From the NCBI GenBank assembly GCA_025450035.1, contig JANWIF010000021.1, positions 1 through 53,979 on the forward strand: 53,979 nt of DNA, in the 5' to 3' direction. This DNA is from Gemmatimonadaceae bacterium (lineage in GTDB: Bacteria > Gemmatimonadota > Gemmatimonadetes > Gemmatimonadales > Gemmatimonadaceae). Shown piece after piece: positions 43,642-52,018 of the stretch (positions are counted from its first letter, which is position 1; each line of letters opens with the position of its first letter). The position numbers were made by a program, and so were the translations under genes. The notes beneath the pieces were generated by a model, which had not been told where the DNA came from, made no database searches, and saw only the letters and a program-made list of their open reading frames with translations.

Positions 43642-44107
43642 ATCGGCTCCCATAACAGGTGAGAAAACGGCGGTGCGCGCGCGTCAGGAGCGATCCGACC
43701 GAGCTTGGTGCGACGCCGATAGCGCGCGCGATCTCGTGGTAGGATGCGCCACCATGATGCAAGAGGAGCAGATGTTGATCGCGCGCCGGCAGCGCCGCGA
43801 GCACCAATCGCACTTCGCTGCACTGCTCGTCGCGCAACAACCGGACTTCCGGATCGGCCGAGGGCTCGACGACGTCTAACGCATCGAAGAGGGGAGTGAG
43901 TCGATTCGCGTGACGCGCCCGATCCCGCACGAGATTGCTGGCAACGGCAAACAGCCACGCGCGCGGGTCGCGAGGGTTGGCATCCAGGAGGCGCACGAAC
44001 GCCTCCTGCGCCGCATCCTCAGCATCATCGGGGCGGCCGGTGCGGCGGCCGAGGACGCGGACGAGTCGCGGATACCAGGACGCGAACAGGCGGTCGACGG
44101 TCGTCAG
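43610..44107 (-). CDS. ECF sigma factor with non-canonical or unresolved start
   Basis: The frame encodes region 2 (LFASWYPRLVRVLGRRTGRPDDAEDAAQEAFVRLL, then AWLFAVASNLVRDRAR) and region 4 (LPARDQHLLLLHHGGASYHEIARAIGVAPSSVGSLLTRAHRRF) of an ECF sigma-70 factor. The first GTG, at 43996, lies inside region 2 and would delete half of it. From there back to the in-frame stop at 44192-44194 I find no ATG, GTG or TTG. Possible starts are CTG at 44107 (used here, with GAGG eight bases before it), ATC at 44140 or ATT at 44167. A sequencing error or frameshift is possible but no other frame supplies a plausible N-terminus. It is co-transcribed with the overlapping anti-sigma gene. Confidence 0.75.
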   Translation of the reverse strand: MTTVDRLFASWYPRLVRVLGRRTGRPDDAEDAAQEAFVRLLDANPRDPRAWLFAVASNLVRDRARHANRLTPLFDALDVVEPSADPEVRLLRDEQCSEVRLVLAALPARDQHLLLLHHGGASYHEIARAIGVAPSSVGSLLTRAHRRFLTCYGSRYDRPDRSANA

Positions 44108-44302
44108 GTGCAGCGCCTCGGTGGTGAAGGTCGCAACGATGAGGGAAGTCCCGAATCCTCTCTCAATGTGGAGACGTTTGGAAGTCCGGAATCAGGACGG
44201 GGAGGAAGGGAGGGGGGGGGGACGTAAGCGGAAAAAACTGTTATTCTGCGCGGGGTAAACCGACACCGCGGGCGAATCGGCGACCACACCGAGGTACACT
44301 GC

Positions 44303-45115
44303 ATGAAGCGCATCGGACGACTGGCTCGGGCTGCGACCGCGGGTGCCCGCTGCGAGTTCTGCCGTAGGCATCCACGCGGCGCGGTCATCGCATTGCTGGT
44401 CGCAGCGGGATGCGCGACACAGAGCACCGGCGCGCGGCCTGTGACGGCGGCGGCGGCGAGCGCCGGCTCTATTCCCACGAGTCTGCGTTGGTCGCGCAGC
44501 TCGGCGGAACACCGCGCTATCTATTTAGAGGTTTATCGCGCAGCGGGAGATGCACTCGCCCAACGCAGCGCCGGCCACCAGACAGGAAGTTGGGCGGTGA
44601 TTCTGGATGCGGATGAGACCGTGCTCGACAATTCGCTCTACGAGCAAGAGCGCACGCTTGCGCATCAGCCGTTCTCGGCGCCCAGTTGGGACGCGTGGGT
44701 CAAGCGTGCGGCGGCCACCGCGCTCCCGGGTGCGGCCGAGTTCACGCATCGCGTGCAGGCGTTGGGCGGAGTGGTGGTGATCGTGACCAACCGCGACGAC
44801 TCGGCGTGCGACATCACACGCGAGAACCTGCGCCGCGCAGAGATCGCGTTCGATGAAGCGCTGTGCAAGCCCGCCGGTGCGGGCGACGACAAGAATCCGC
44901 GCTTCGACGCCGTCGCGGGCGGCACTTCGCCGTCCGTACTTCCGCCGTTGGACGTAGTGATGTGGCTGGGCGACAACGTGCAGGACTTTCCGCACGCCAC
45001 GCAGGCATTGCGCCTCACACCAGTCGGCGACGCCAGCCTCGCCCGTTTCGGCGTATCGTGGTTCGCATTACCAAACCCGATGTACGGATCGTGGGAGCAC
45101 AATCCGCTCCCCTGA
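44303..45115 (+). CDS. Class-B/C-type acid phosphatase, HAD IIIB (lipoprotein e(P4)-like)
   Basis: A 270-residue exported HAD phosphatase. Motif I is VILDADETVLDNSLYEQ (about 98-114) with the nucleophile Asp and DxDxT pattern, typical of lipoprotein e(P4)/class C acid phosphatases. VVVIVTNRDDSACDITRENL is the motif II region, and VMWLGDNVQDFP is motif III/IV. The N-terminus has RRHPRGAVIALLVAAGCATQ, where Cys38 may be lipidated (lipobox VAAGC is not ideal), so an outer-membrane anchor is likely. Such enzymes dephosphorylate nucleoside monophosphates for nucleoside uptake. It is convergent with a nucleotide pyrophosphatase-like gene, and the two could act in sequence. Confidence 0.86.
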   Translation: MKRIGRLARAATAGARCEFCRRHPRGAVIALLVAAGCATQSTGARPVTAAAASAGSIPTSLRWSRSSAEHRAIYLEVYRAAGDALAQRSAGHQTGSWAVILDADETVLDNSLYEQERTLAHQPFSAPSWDAWVKRAAATALPGAAEFTHRVQALGGVVVIVTNRDDSACDITRENLRRAEIAFDEALCKPAGAGDDKNPRFDAVAGGTSPSVLPPLDVVMWLGDNVQDFPHATQALRLTPVGDASLARFGVSWFALPNPMYGSWEHNPLP

Positions 45116-45128
45116 CGCACCTTCGCGG

Positions 45129-46382
45129 TCAGCGCGCGACTTCGGTCCGCAGCGCCGAATCGAACGGAGCGAGCGACCCATCGTTAGGCGCCGGGGGGAT
45201 GCGAAGCAGCTGCGCCAGCAGATCATAGATGGCCACGTTCGGGAACGAGGCGATGGCCGCGCCGGCCCGGAACGCCGGACCATGGGCGACGAACAGCGCA
45301 CTCATCGACGCAGTGGCGTTGTCGTAGCCGTGCTCGCCGCGCAGTGTGAACGGCCTCCCGTGGCGCCAAGCGATCATCCACCCATCGTCAGCCACGCCGA
45401 CAATCGGCGGGATGCGCCGTCCTTCGTTGTAGTGCAGCCGCGCGGGGACATCGGCCTTTCGCCACGTGGTAACGTGCGGGAGCCCCTGTAGCCGCGTGAG
45501 CAGCCCCTCGTTGTTGCCGTCGCGCGCTTCGATGAGCAGCACGGGCGACAGGGTAATCACGCGGACGTTGGCCGAATCTACCACGTCGTCCAAATACACC
45601 GTGCGGTCCGGCGATACGGCAGACATGCCGTGGTCGGCGACGATGACCATGTTCACGCGGTCGTAGAGGCCGCGGGTGCGGAGGCCATCCACCAGCTGAC
45701 CGAGCGCGCTATCCACCCGCAGCACGGCGGCGCGCGTCTCGGGCGTGTCCGGCCCGTAGTGATGGCCCGACGCGTCGGGCTCCTGAAAGTAGACCATGAT
45801 GAGCGCCGGTCGCGTGCTCGCGGGCAGATCGACCCAATCGAGCACCTGTTGGACCCGCGCCGCGAACGGCACGGATCCATCGTACGCCTTCCAATAGGTG
45901 GGGTGCCGACCCCCCACGGGCGCCTCGGACCCCACCCAGAAATACACTCCGCTGCGTTCATCGTGCTTCGCAGCGGTGACCCAGATCGGTTCGCCTAACC
46001 ACCACTTCGCGTCCCGTACCGGATCGCCGCGCATCGAGAAGTACGCGTGAAAGTCCGGATCGTAGAATCGATTGGAGACAATCCCGCTGTGCTCGGGGTA
46101 GAGACCCGTGGCGAGCGCGTAGAAATTCGGGAACGTCACGGTCGGGAATGACGGAATCATTCCATCCGAGATGACGCCCGCGCGGGCGACCGCGTGAAGC
46201 ACCGGCGACGAATCGGTATCGAAGTAGCTGCGGCGGAATCCGTCGAATCCGACCACGATCACCGGAAGCTGGCTCGCCGATGCGGGCGTCGCGACCGCGG
46301 CAGTTGCCGCCGCCGACCCGGATGTGGACGTCGTACACGCCGCGGCGAGAAGCGTGAGCAGCGCAACGACGAATGCGAACAT
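45129..46382 (-). CDS. NPP-type ectonucleotide pyrophosphatase/phosphodiesterase lipoprotein
   Basis: A 417-residue alkaline-phosphatase-superfamily enzyme. MFAFVVALLTLLAAAC gives a good lipobox (Leu-Ala-Ala-Ala-Cys, Cys16). The core has VIVVGFDGFRRSYFDTDSSPVLHAVARAGV with the first Asp, MIPSFPTVTFPNFYALATGLYPEHSGIVSNRFYDP with the nucleophile Thr in PTVTFPN, QEPDASGHHYGP, IVADHGMSAV and GEHGYDN. These are the metal ligands and nucleophile of the NPP family, which splits nucleotide pyrophosphate or phosphodiester bonds. ATG 46382 has GGAGGA upstream. The neighbouring e(P4)-like phosphatase could use its AMP-type products. Confidence 0.92.
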   Translation of the reverse strand: MFAFVVALLTLLAAACTTSTSGSAAATAAVATPASASQLPVIVVGFDGFRRSYFDTDSSPVLHAVARAGVISDGMIPSFPTVTFPNFYALATGLYPEHSGIVSNRFYDPDFHAYFSMRGDPVRDAKWWLGEPIWVTAAKHDERSGVYFWVGSEAPVGGRHPTYWKAYDGSVPFAARVQQVLDWVDLPASTRPALIMVYFQEPDASGHHYGPDTPETRAAVLRVDSALGQLVDGLRTRGLYDRVNMVIVADHGMSAVSPDRTVYLDDVVDSANVRVITLSPVLLIEARDGNNEGLLTRLQGLPHVTTWRKADVPARLHYNEGRRIPPIVGVADDGWMIAWRHGRPFTLRGEHGYDNATASMSALFVAHGPAFRAGAAIASFPNVAIYDLLAQLLRIPPAPNDGSLAPFDSALRTEVAR

Positions 46383-46618
46383 CGCTCCTCCGAAGTGATG
46401 GCGGGTGGGGGCGGCACCTGATGACTGCGCCGGGTAGTGTAGCGCGGCGTCAGCACGGCGGCCAGCGGCGGTAGGTCGCGTGCGCCGAGGCCTCTTCTGT
46501 GCTCCACCGTATATCTTGCAGTGTGATCCGCCCTCGAAGCGCCGGCAGTGTCTGTAATCAGGTGGACAGGTTCGCACACTAACGTGCATCCTGCCAACCG
46601 CGACGCGGGGCACAGCCG

Positions 46619-47872
46619 GTGCGCGCGCGCTCGGGGCTGGCGCTGGAGACGGCATTGAACCATCTCGCCCTGTTAGGATCAGCGCTCCGGGCGCTGCTCC
46701 GGAATAAGATGCGCAGCCTGCTCACGATCCTCGGCATCACGATCGGGATCGCAGCGGTCATCTGCGTCGTTGCCATCGGTAAGGCAGGACAGGCGCGCGT
46801 TCAGGAGCAGATGAACAACCTTGGCGACAACCTGGTGTGGATCGAGGCCGGCGGGCGCGCGGTGAACGGCGTCCGCACGGGCAGCCACGGCGTGCCGACC
46901 CTCACGCTGGGCGATGCGCAGGCGATCGCGCGTCAGGTACCCCTCATCCGGCGCGTGTCGCCTAACGTAGACGGATCGATCCAGGTCGTCTACGGCAACC
47001 AGAATTGGTTCACGCATTATCGCGGCGTGGCGCCGTCGTTCTTCGACATCAAGCGGTGGCCGACCGAGCACGGGGCGGTGTTCACGAACGACGACGTGGA
47101 TCGCGCAGCCGACGTCTGCGTCATTGGCCGGACCGTCCGCACGCAGCTGTTTGGCACCGAGAATCCGCTCGAGCAAGTGGTGCGCATCAACGGCCTGCCC
47201 TGCCGCGTGGTGGCCACGCTGCAGCCGAAGGGCCTTTCGGCGTCCGGACAGGATCAGGACGACCTGATCGTGCTGCCGTACACAACCGTCATGAAGAAGA
47301 TCCAAGGTAACGCATGGCTCGACGACATTCTCTGCTCGGCCGTTTCGCCGAACGCCGTGCGGCTGGCCGGCGATCAGGCCGCCGCCGTCCTGCGCGACCG
47401 GCACCATCTCCGCGGCGACGAGGAAGACGATTTCAACATCCGGCATCCCGAAGACGTGATTCAAGCCCAACTCGAAGCCAGCCATACAATGACCCTGCTC
47501 CTCGTCGCGATCGCATCGATCTCGCTGCTGGTTGGCGGCATCGGCATCATGAACGTGATGCTCGTGTCGGTCACGGAGCGGACGCGTGAAATCGGCGTAC
47601 GTGTGGCCGTGGGCGCCACCGAAGATGCGATTCAACTGCAGTTCCTCGGCGAGTCGGTGATGCTGAGCCTGGTGGGCGGAGCGGCGGGCGTTCTGCTCGG
47701 CGTCATCGGGTCCGTGGCCGTTGGGCGCACGCTCGGATGGCCGATGCAATTGTCGGGGGAGGCCATCGTCCTGGCCGCGCTCTTCTCGGCCGCGGTCGGC
47801 GTGTTCTTCGGCTATTATCCCGCGCGGAAGGCGTCGTTGCTCGACCCGATCGAGGCGCTGCGCTATGAGTGA
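46619..47872 (+). CDS. MacB-type ABC permease (FtsX fold)
   Basis: A 417-residue permease without a fused ATPase. The first membrane span follows ALRALLRNKMRSLLTILGITIGIAAVICVVAIG, the typical MacB start. A periplasmic MacB_PCD domain (about 60-260) comes next, then three spans: MTLLLVAIASISLLVGGIGIMNVMLVSVTERTREIGVRVAVGA, VMLSLVGGAAGVLLGVIGSVAVG and AIVLAALFSAAVGVFFGYYPARKASLLDPIEALRYE. The GTG at 46619 is taken as start. Its stop overlaps the adaptor gene by eight bases. With the following adaptor and ATPase it forms a complete MacAB-type exporter, lacking only an outer-membrane channel gene. Confidence 0.93.
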   Translation: MRARSGLALETALNHLALLGSALRALLRNKMRSLLTILGITIGIAAVICVVAIGKAGQARVQEQMNNLGDNLVWIEAGGRAVNGVRTGSHGVPTLTLGDAQAIARQVPLIRRVSPNVDGSIQVVYGNQNWFTHYRGVAPSFFDIKRWPTEHGAVFTNDDVDRAADVCVIGRTVRTQLFGTENPLEQVVRINGLPCRVVATLQPKGLSASGQDQDDLIVLPYTTVMKKIQGNAWLDDILCSAVSPNAVRLAGDQAAAVLRDRHHLRGDEEDDFNIRHPEDVIQAQLEASHTMTLLLVAIASISLLVGGIGIMNVMLVSVTERTREIGVRVAVGATEDAIQLQFLGESVMLSLVGGAAGVLLGVIGSVAVGRTLGWPMQLSGEAIVLAALFSAAVGVFFGYYPARKASLLDPIEALRYE

Positions 47873-49283
47873 CGCCGCAGGAGACCGATCGGCAGACGGC
47901 TCGCGGATGGACGAGCATCCGGCCAACCCGGCACGGCGCGCGACGCGAAGGACGAAAGCCGCGATCGTGTTAGGCGTTGTCCTCGTGCTCGGCATCGCCG
48001 CGTTTGTCGGTTTGCGCCACGGTAGCCAGCTGGAGTATTTCACCGCCCCGGTCACCCGGGGCGATATTCGCGACGTCGTGGATGTCACGGGCACGCTGAA
48101 TGCGGTGCGCACCGTACAAGTCGGGTCGCAGGTATCGGGCACGATCGCCAAGCTCAACGCCGACTTCAACTCGCGCGTGCGGGTGGGCGACGTCATCGCC
48201 ATCATCGATCCGCGTCTGCTTCAGGGTGCGCTGCTTCAGGCGAGTGCCGACCTCGAGAACGCGCGCGCAGGAGTGATCGCCGCGCAGGCGACCACGGACA
48301 AGCTGCGGGCGGGGTTGGTGCAGACGAAGGCCGACTACGCCCGGGCGGTCCAACTGGCGCAGAGTGGAGCGGCTACGCAGTCGGAACTCGACCTTGCCAC
48401 GGCGAACTATGACGCGGCGAAAGCTGCAGTCGCCGCGGCAGTGGCCAACGTCGCGCAAGCACGGGCGGCAGTCAGTCAAAAGGACGCCGCGGTCACGGTC
48501 GCCCGCACCAACCTCGCCTACACGGTGATTCGGTCGCCGATCAACGGCGTCGTCGTCGCGCGCAACGTCGACGTCGGACAGCCGGGGGCCGCATCGCTCC
48601 AGGCGCCAACGATCTTCACGATCGCGCAGGACCTCACGAAGATGCAGCTCTACGCCAAGATGGACGAGTCAGACGTCGGTCGCATTCGGACGGGACGGCA
48701 CGTCACGTTCGAGGTGGACGCGTTTCCGAAGGATACCTTTCCGGGCGTGGTGAGCCAGATGCGCATGAATGCGACCACGGTGCAGAACGTAGTGACGTAC
48801 GACGCGATCATCGACTGTACCAATCCCGACGGCAAACTCTTCCCGGGAATGACGGCGTACGTGACGATTCCGGTGGCGACCGTGCAGAATGTGCTGCAGG
48901 TATCGAATGGTGCGCTCCGGTATCGGCCGCCGCTGGCGCCGGACGAGATCCGTTCGGTCTACGCGAAATACGGCGTCGACGCGGGTTCGACATCGGCGCC
49001 GGACGCAGGGCACGCGTCGCGCGACGCGGCGCCGAGCGCCGTTGCGTCGGCGAAGGTAGCGGATGCGCCCCGGACGACCCGAGCGGCCGCGACCGCCATC
49101 GTCTGGAAGGAGCGCAGCGACGGAACGATCGAGCCGGTGAAGATCGCGCTCGGCATCACCGACCACGCCGTCACCGAGGTGCGAGCCGTGTTGGCCGGAA
49201 CGCTGACGCCCGGGGACTCCGTCATCACCGGCTCGCTGGCCACGAACACGCCGCCGCCCGGCGCGCTGTCCGCACGGCGCTGA
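47865..49283 (+). CDS. MacA-like periplasmic adaptor
   Basis: A 472-residue membrane-fusion protein. A Lys/Arg-rich cytoplasmic tail precedes the helix AAIVLGVVLVLGIAAFVGL (about 33-51). The lipoyl halves are VDVTGTLNAVRTVQVGSQVSGTIAKL and YTVIRSPINGVVVARNVDVGQPG, flanking an Ala/Gln-rich coiled coil (about 115-215). The barrel and MP domains follow. An Ala/Ser/Asp-rich stretch of about 45 residues (near 385-430) interrupts the last domain, and its sequence is lower in complexity than the rest. ATG 47865 overlaps the permease stop; the ATPase GTG is four bases after this stop. Confidence 0.92.
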   Translation: MSDAAGDRSADGSRMDEHPANPARRATRRTKAAIVLGVVLVLGIAAFVGLRHGSQLEYFTAPVTRGDIRDVVDVTGTLNAVRTVQVGSQVSGTIAKLNADFNSRVRVGDVIAIIDPRLLQGALLQASADLENARAGVIAAQATTDKLRAGLVQTKADYARAVQLAQSGAATQSELDLATANYDAAKAAVAAAVANVAQARAAVSQKDAAVTVARTNLAYTVIRSPINGVVVARNVDVGQPGAASLQAPTIFTIAQDLTKMQLYAKMDESDVGRIRTGRHVTFEVDAFPKDTFPGVVSQMRMNATTVQNVVTYDAIIDCTNPDGKLFPGMTAYVTIPVATVQNVLQVSNGALRYRPPLAPDEIRSVYAKYGVDAGSTSAPDAGHASRDAAPSAVASAKVADAPRTTRAAATAIVWKERSDGTIEPVKIALGITDHAVTEVRAVLAGTLTPGDSVITGSLATNTPPPGALSARR

Positions 49284-49286
49284 CTC

Positions 49287-50048
49287 GTGTCCGAGGCGTT
49301 AGGCAGGATCGGCCCGCCGGTGCTGCGGGTGGAGGACGTGCACAAGTACTACGACCTGGGCGAGACGCGCGTGCACGCGCTCCGCGGAGTGAGCGCGGAG
49401 GTCGAGCGCGGCGGCTTCGTCGCGATCATGGGCGCGAGCGGCAGCGGCAAGTCGACGCTCATGAACATCCTCGGGTGTCTCGATCGCCCAACCAGCGGGC
49501 GCTACCTGCTGGACGGCACGGATGTCTCCCAACTCGACAAACGAACACTCGCCGCGATCCGCAATCGAAAACTTGGCTTCGTCTTCCAGGGTTTCAATCT
49601 TCTGGCACGCACGACGGCACTGGAGAACACGGTGCTGCCGACGCTGTATACGCCGATCGATCAACTGGAGCGCAAGCGCCGCGCCGCGGACGCTCTCGCG
49701 CTCGTCGGCCTGGCCAACCGCGCCGATCACTACCCGTCGCAGATGTCGGGCGGGCAGCAACAGCGAGTCGCGATCGCACGGGCGCTCGTGAATGGCCCAT
49801 CAGTCCTGCTCGCGGACGAGCCGACCGGGAATCTCGACAGTCGCACATCGGTCGAGATCATGGAAGTGTTTCAGGAGTTGAACGACAAGGGGCTCACCGT
49901 CGTGATGGTGACGCACGAGTCCGAGATCGCACAGTTCGCGAAGCGCGTGATCGTGTTTCGCGACGGCCGCATCCGGAAGGACGACCCGGTCCGCGAGCGT
50001 CCGCGGGCGCACGACACGCTCGGATTGCTTCCGGCGCTCGACGACTAA
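49287..50048 (+). CDS. MacB/LolD-type ABC ATPase (third copy)
   Basis: A 253-residue ATPase. Walker [11 protein letters not shown]-loop [21 protein letters not shown], signature [15 protein letters not shown], Walker [14 protein letters not shown] and H-loop MVTHE are all canonical, in contrast to the second ATPase at 17979. It energises the permease at 46619. GTG 49287 follows the adaptor stop by three bases; no good Shine-Dalgarno, so translation is likely coupled. The C-terminal 20 residues after the ATPase fold are Arg/Asp-rich. It is convergent with the propeller gene after 23 bases. Confidence 0.93.
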   Translation: MSEALGRIGPPVLRVEDVHKYYDLGETRVHALRGVSAEVERGGFVAIMGASGSGKSTLMNILGCLDRPTSGRYLLDGTDVSQLDKRTLAAIRNRKLGFVFQGFNLLARTTALENTVLPTLYTPIDQLERKRRAADALALVGLANRADHYPSQMSGGQQQRVAIARALVNGPSVLLADEPTGNLDSRTSVEIMEVFQELNDKGLTVVMVTHESEIAQFAKRVIVFRDGRIRKDDPVRERPRAHDTLGLLPALDD

Positions 50049-50071
50049 CCCAACGAACCCTCGATACCTGG

Positions 50072-51511
50072 CTATGGCAGCAGCCAGATGTCGAGGACGC
50101 TGTTGGCGCGGTGATCGTTCGCGTTCCCTTCCGGCAGCACGATCCGGCCATCGACCACGATCGGGCTGTTCCAGTGGCCAGGGCCGCAGTCGAGCAGCGC
50201 GAGCCGTTTCCCGGTCGCCGGCTCGTAGACGCGCAGGCCGCCATCCGGGTCGTACACGAACAGCAATCCGCCGGCAATCACGGGGCTCGTGCCGCCATTG
50301 GTGTTGCGCCAGGCCGGCGTTAGGCGGCCGTTGCGGAACGCCCATGCCGCGGTGGCGCCGTGGTCGGCGGCGAAGAGCCACGTTGCCGTGTCGGTACGGA
50401 GCACGGCGAGCGCGGTGAACAGCCGGCCGCCCGACGGGGTGGGCACGCGCTGTAGCTCGCCGCCGCGATGCGCCTCCGATCCGCGCATCACGTTCGCGTC
50501 GAGCAGCCGGATGAATCCGTCCTTACCCCCCTGCGCGACGTAGCCGCCGCCCAACAGCGCCGGCGATGTCGAGCCGATGTCGGCGTCCGTCGCATCGAGT
50601 GCGTCGGTGTTCGCGGGGGTGTAGTTGCCTAACATAGCGGTGGCCGTCGAGTCGAGCTCGAGCGTCGCGTCTCCCCAGTACGTGCGGCCGTCCCAACGGC
50701 CGTTCCCCGTGGCCACAAAGATGTGGCCCGTGGTGGAGTCGATGACCGCGCCGGCCCGCCCCCAGATCGCCGATCCGCTCTCCGCGCAGCGGCTCGGATC
50801 GAGCAGCGCCAGGGTATCGCTGCACAGCGAATTCCACACGTGGAGCAGGCGGCCGCTCTCGGCGTCGAGGATGGCCACGTGGCCCTGATACGGCGGCGCA
50901 TCGCCAATATATCCCCCCGTCGTGGCGATCACCCGCCCGTGATAGTAGCCGAGTGGGGACGCGATCTTCTCTCGCGTGGGGAGGGTGGTGATCGCGGTGC
51001 TCCACACCGCGTGCCCATCCGCGACGGCGAGCTTCTGGATGTGCCCATCGGGCGACGCCGCGTAGATGAACTGACGCGTGGGGTCAGCCGCCGGCGTGGA
51101 GTTGGTGATCTGGCGGGAGCGGTCCCACGACGCTGCGTTAGGCGGCAGGTAGCGCCAGAGCGTCGCGCCATCGTTCGCGTCGACGGCGAGCGTTGCGCCG
51201 TAGATCGTGGTGACGAACACGACATCGTGCGGCACGCCGCCCACCTGGACGCCGTGCAGGTAGATGGCCGATGCGTCCACCGTGCCTTCGATCTGCACCT
51301 GTTGGCGGCGCAGCGACCCGATGTTTGACGCATCGATGCCCGTGGGCGCCGTGGAGGCACTCGAGCGGCCGATGTCCCATCCGAACGTGGTCCAGTCGGT
51401 TCCGCCCGGCTCGGCCGGCGTCGGGCGCGCCGGATTGGGTGCGCTGACGGGCGCGATGGTGAACACCGCCAAGGCGAAGATGGACGCCGGCGCGAGGTGC
51501 ATGTGTTTCAT
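50072..51511 (-). CDS. PQQ-repeat beta-propeller protein, exported
   Basis: A 479-residue protein with a signal-like N-terminus (IFALAVFTIAPVSA). Repeats with the form AxDxxxGxxxW appear throughout: AVDANDGATLWRYLP, AVADGHAVWST, ILDAESGRLLHVW, VYEPATGKRLALL. They mark an eight-bladed PQQ-type propeller. WTTFGWDIGRSS at the start is like the opening of quinoprotein dehydrogenases, but the catalytic Asp-Tyr and adjacent-cysteine features of PQQ enzymes are not evident, so it may be a structural propeller without cofactor. ATG 51511 is chosen; GTG 51520 and ATG 51502 are alternatives. No cytochrome or PQQ gene is nearby. Confidence 0.82.
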   Translation of the reverse strand: MKHMHLAPASIFALAVFTIAPVSAPNPARPTPAEPGGTDWTTFGWDIGRSSASTAPTGIDASNIGSLRRQQVQIEGTVDASAIYLHGVQVGGVPHDVVFVTTIYGATLAVDANDGATLWRYLPPNAASWDRSRQITNSTPAADPTRQFIYAASPDGHIQKLAVADGHAVWSTAITTLPTREKIASPLGYYHGRVIATTGGYIGDAPPYQGHVAILDAESGRLLHVWNSLCSDTLALLDPSRCAESGSAIWGRAGAVIDSTTGHIFVATGNGRWDGRTYWGDATLELDSTATAMLGNYTPANTDALDATDADIGSTSPALLGGGYVAQGGKDGFIRLLDANVMRGSEAHRGGELQRVPTPSGGRLFTALAVLRTDTATWLFAADHGATAAWAFRNGRLTPAWRNTNGGTSPVIAGGLLFVYDPDGGLRVYEPATGKRLALLDCGPGHWNSPIVVDGRIVLPEGNANDHRANSVLDIWLLP

Positions 51512-51599
51512 CGCCTGCACACGGATGCGAGAAAGTGGCCGCCAGCACGGGGGACGTGCAGGAACGTACCGCTGGCGAAAAACCGGGACAAGATCGCGG

Positions 51600-51899
51600 T
51601 CAGGACCGGAAGGCGTCCTTTGCGATCATCCCCGCGTGCCAGGCGGGATCCCATACCAGCTCCGTCTCGACACCGCACACACCCTCGACGGAGAGACCGG
51701 CGCCGCGGATGCCGTCGGTGATGATGCGCTCCATGGGACATCCGGGCGTCGTCAGCGTGTGGGTGACCCACGCGACATCATCGCGAATGTCCACGTCGTA
51801 GACGAGTCCGAGTGTCACGATATCGAGTCCGATCTCGGGATCGATGACCGTCGAGAGAGCTGACCACAGCGCGTCGAGACGGGGATCGGATGCACGCAT
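51600..51899 (-). CDS. MIP18/DUF59-family metal-sulfur cluster assembly factor
   Basis: A 99-residue protein with the DUF59 pattern: LWSALSTVIDPEIGLDIVTLGLVYDVDI (about 10-37), VTHTLTTPGCPMERIITDGIR with the conserved reactive Cys (about 54), then VEGVCGVETELVWDPAWHAGMI. The family includes SufT and PaaD and helps load Fe-S clusters onto target proteins. ATG 51899 opens a frame that fits the family length; a longer open frame to 52013 adds residues with no homology. An Mrp/ApbC ATPase with its own DUF59-type N-terminus lies 1 kb further on, so Fe-S maturation is a shared theme here. Confidence 0.9.
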   Translation of the reverse strand: MRASDPRLDALWSALSTVIDPEIGLDIVTLGLVYDVDIRDDVAWVTHTLTTPGCPMERIITDGIRGAGLSVEGVCGVETELVWDPAWHAGMIAKDAFRS

Positions 51900-52018
51900 T
51901 GGGCACGTCCATGTGTAAGTTTCTTCGGCGCACCAAGAGTGCGCTGATGTACGCTCGCGAACGCGCGCCGCGGGACGCGTGACGATTGTCACACGCATTG
52001 ACCAGGAGAACATTCGCG

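Noticed and set aside
44205-44222. G-run near 44211-44220 as a phase-variation tract for the sigma gene
   Set aside because: It lies upstream of the in-frame stop and the frames it could join encode nothing like a sigma N-terminus. It could still affect the promoter.
43910-44258. Plus-strand frames over the sigma-factor N-terminus
   Set aside because: They are antisense to conserved ECF region 2; nothing in them resembles a known protein.
46679-48205. A 508-codon minus-strand frame over the MacB permease and adaptor
   Set aside because: Its sequence is Arg/His/Asp-rich without motifs, and the plus-strand genes are clear family members.
50072-51511. PQQ-dependent alcohol dehydrogenase
   Set aside because: The propeller repeats are present, but the catalytic Asp, the vicinal Cys pair and a linked cytochrome c are not evident, so only a PQQ-repeat protein is claimed.
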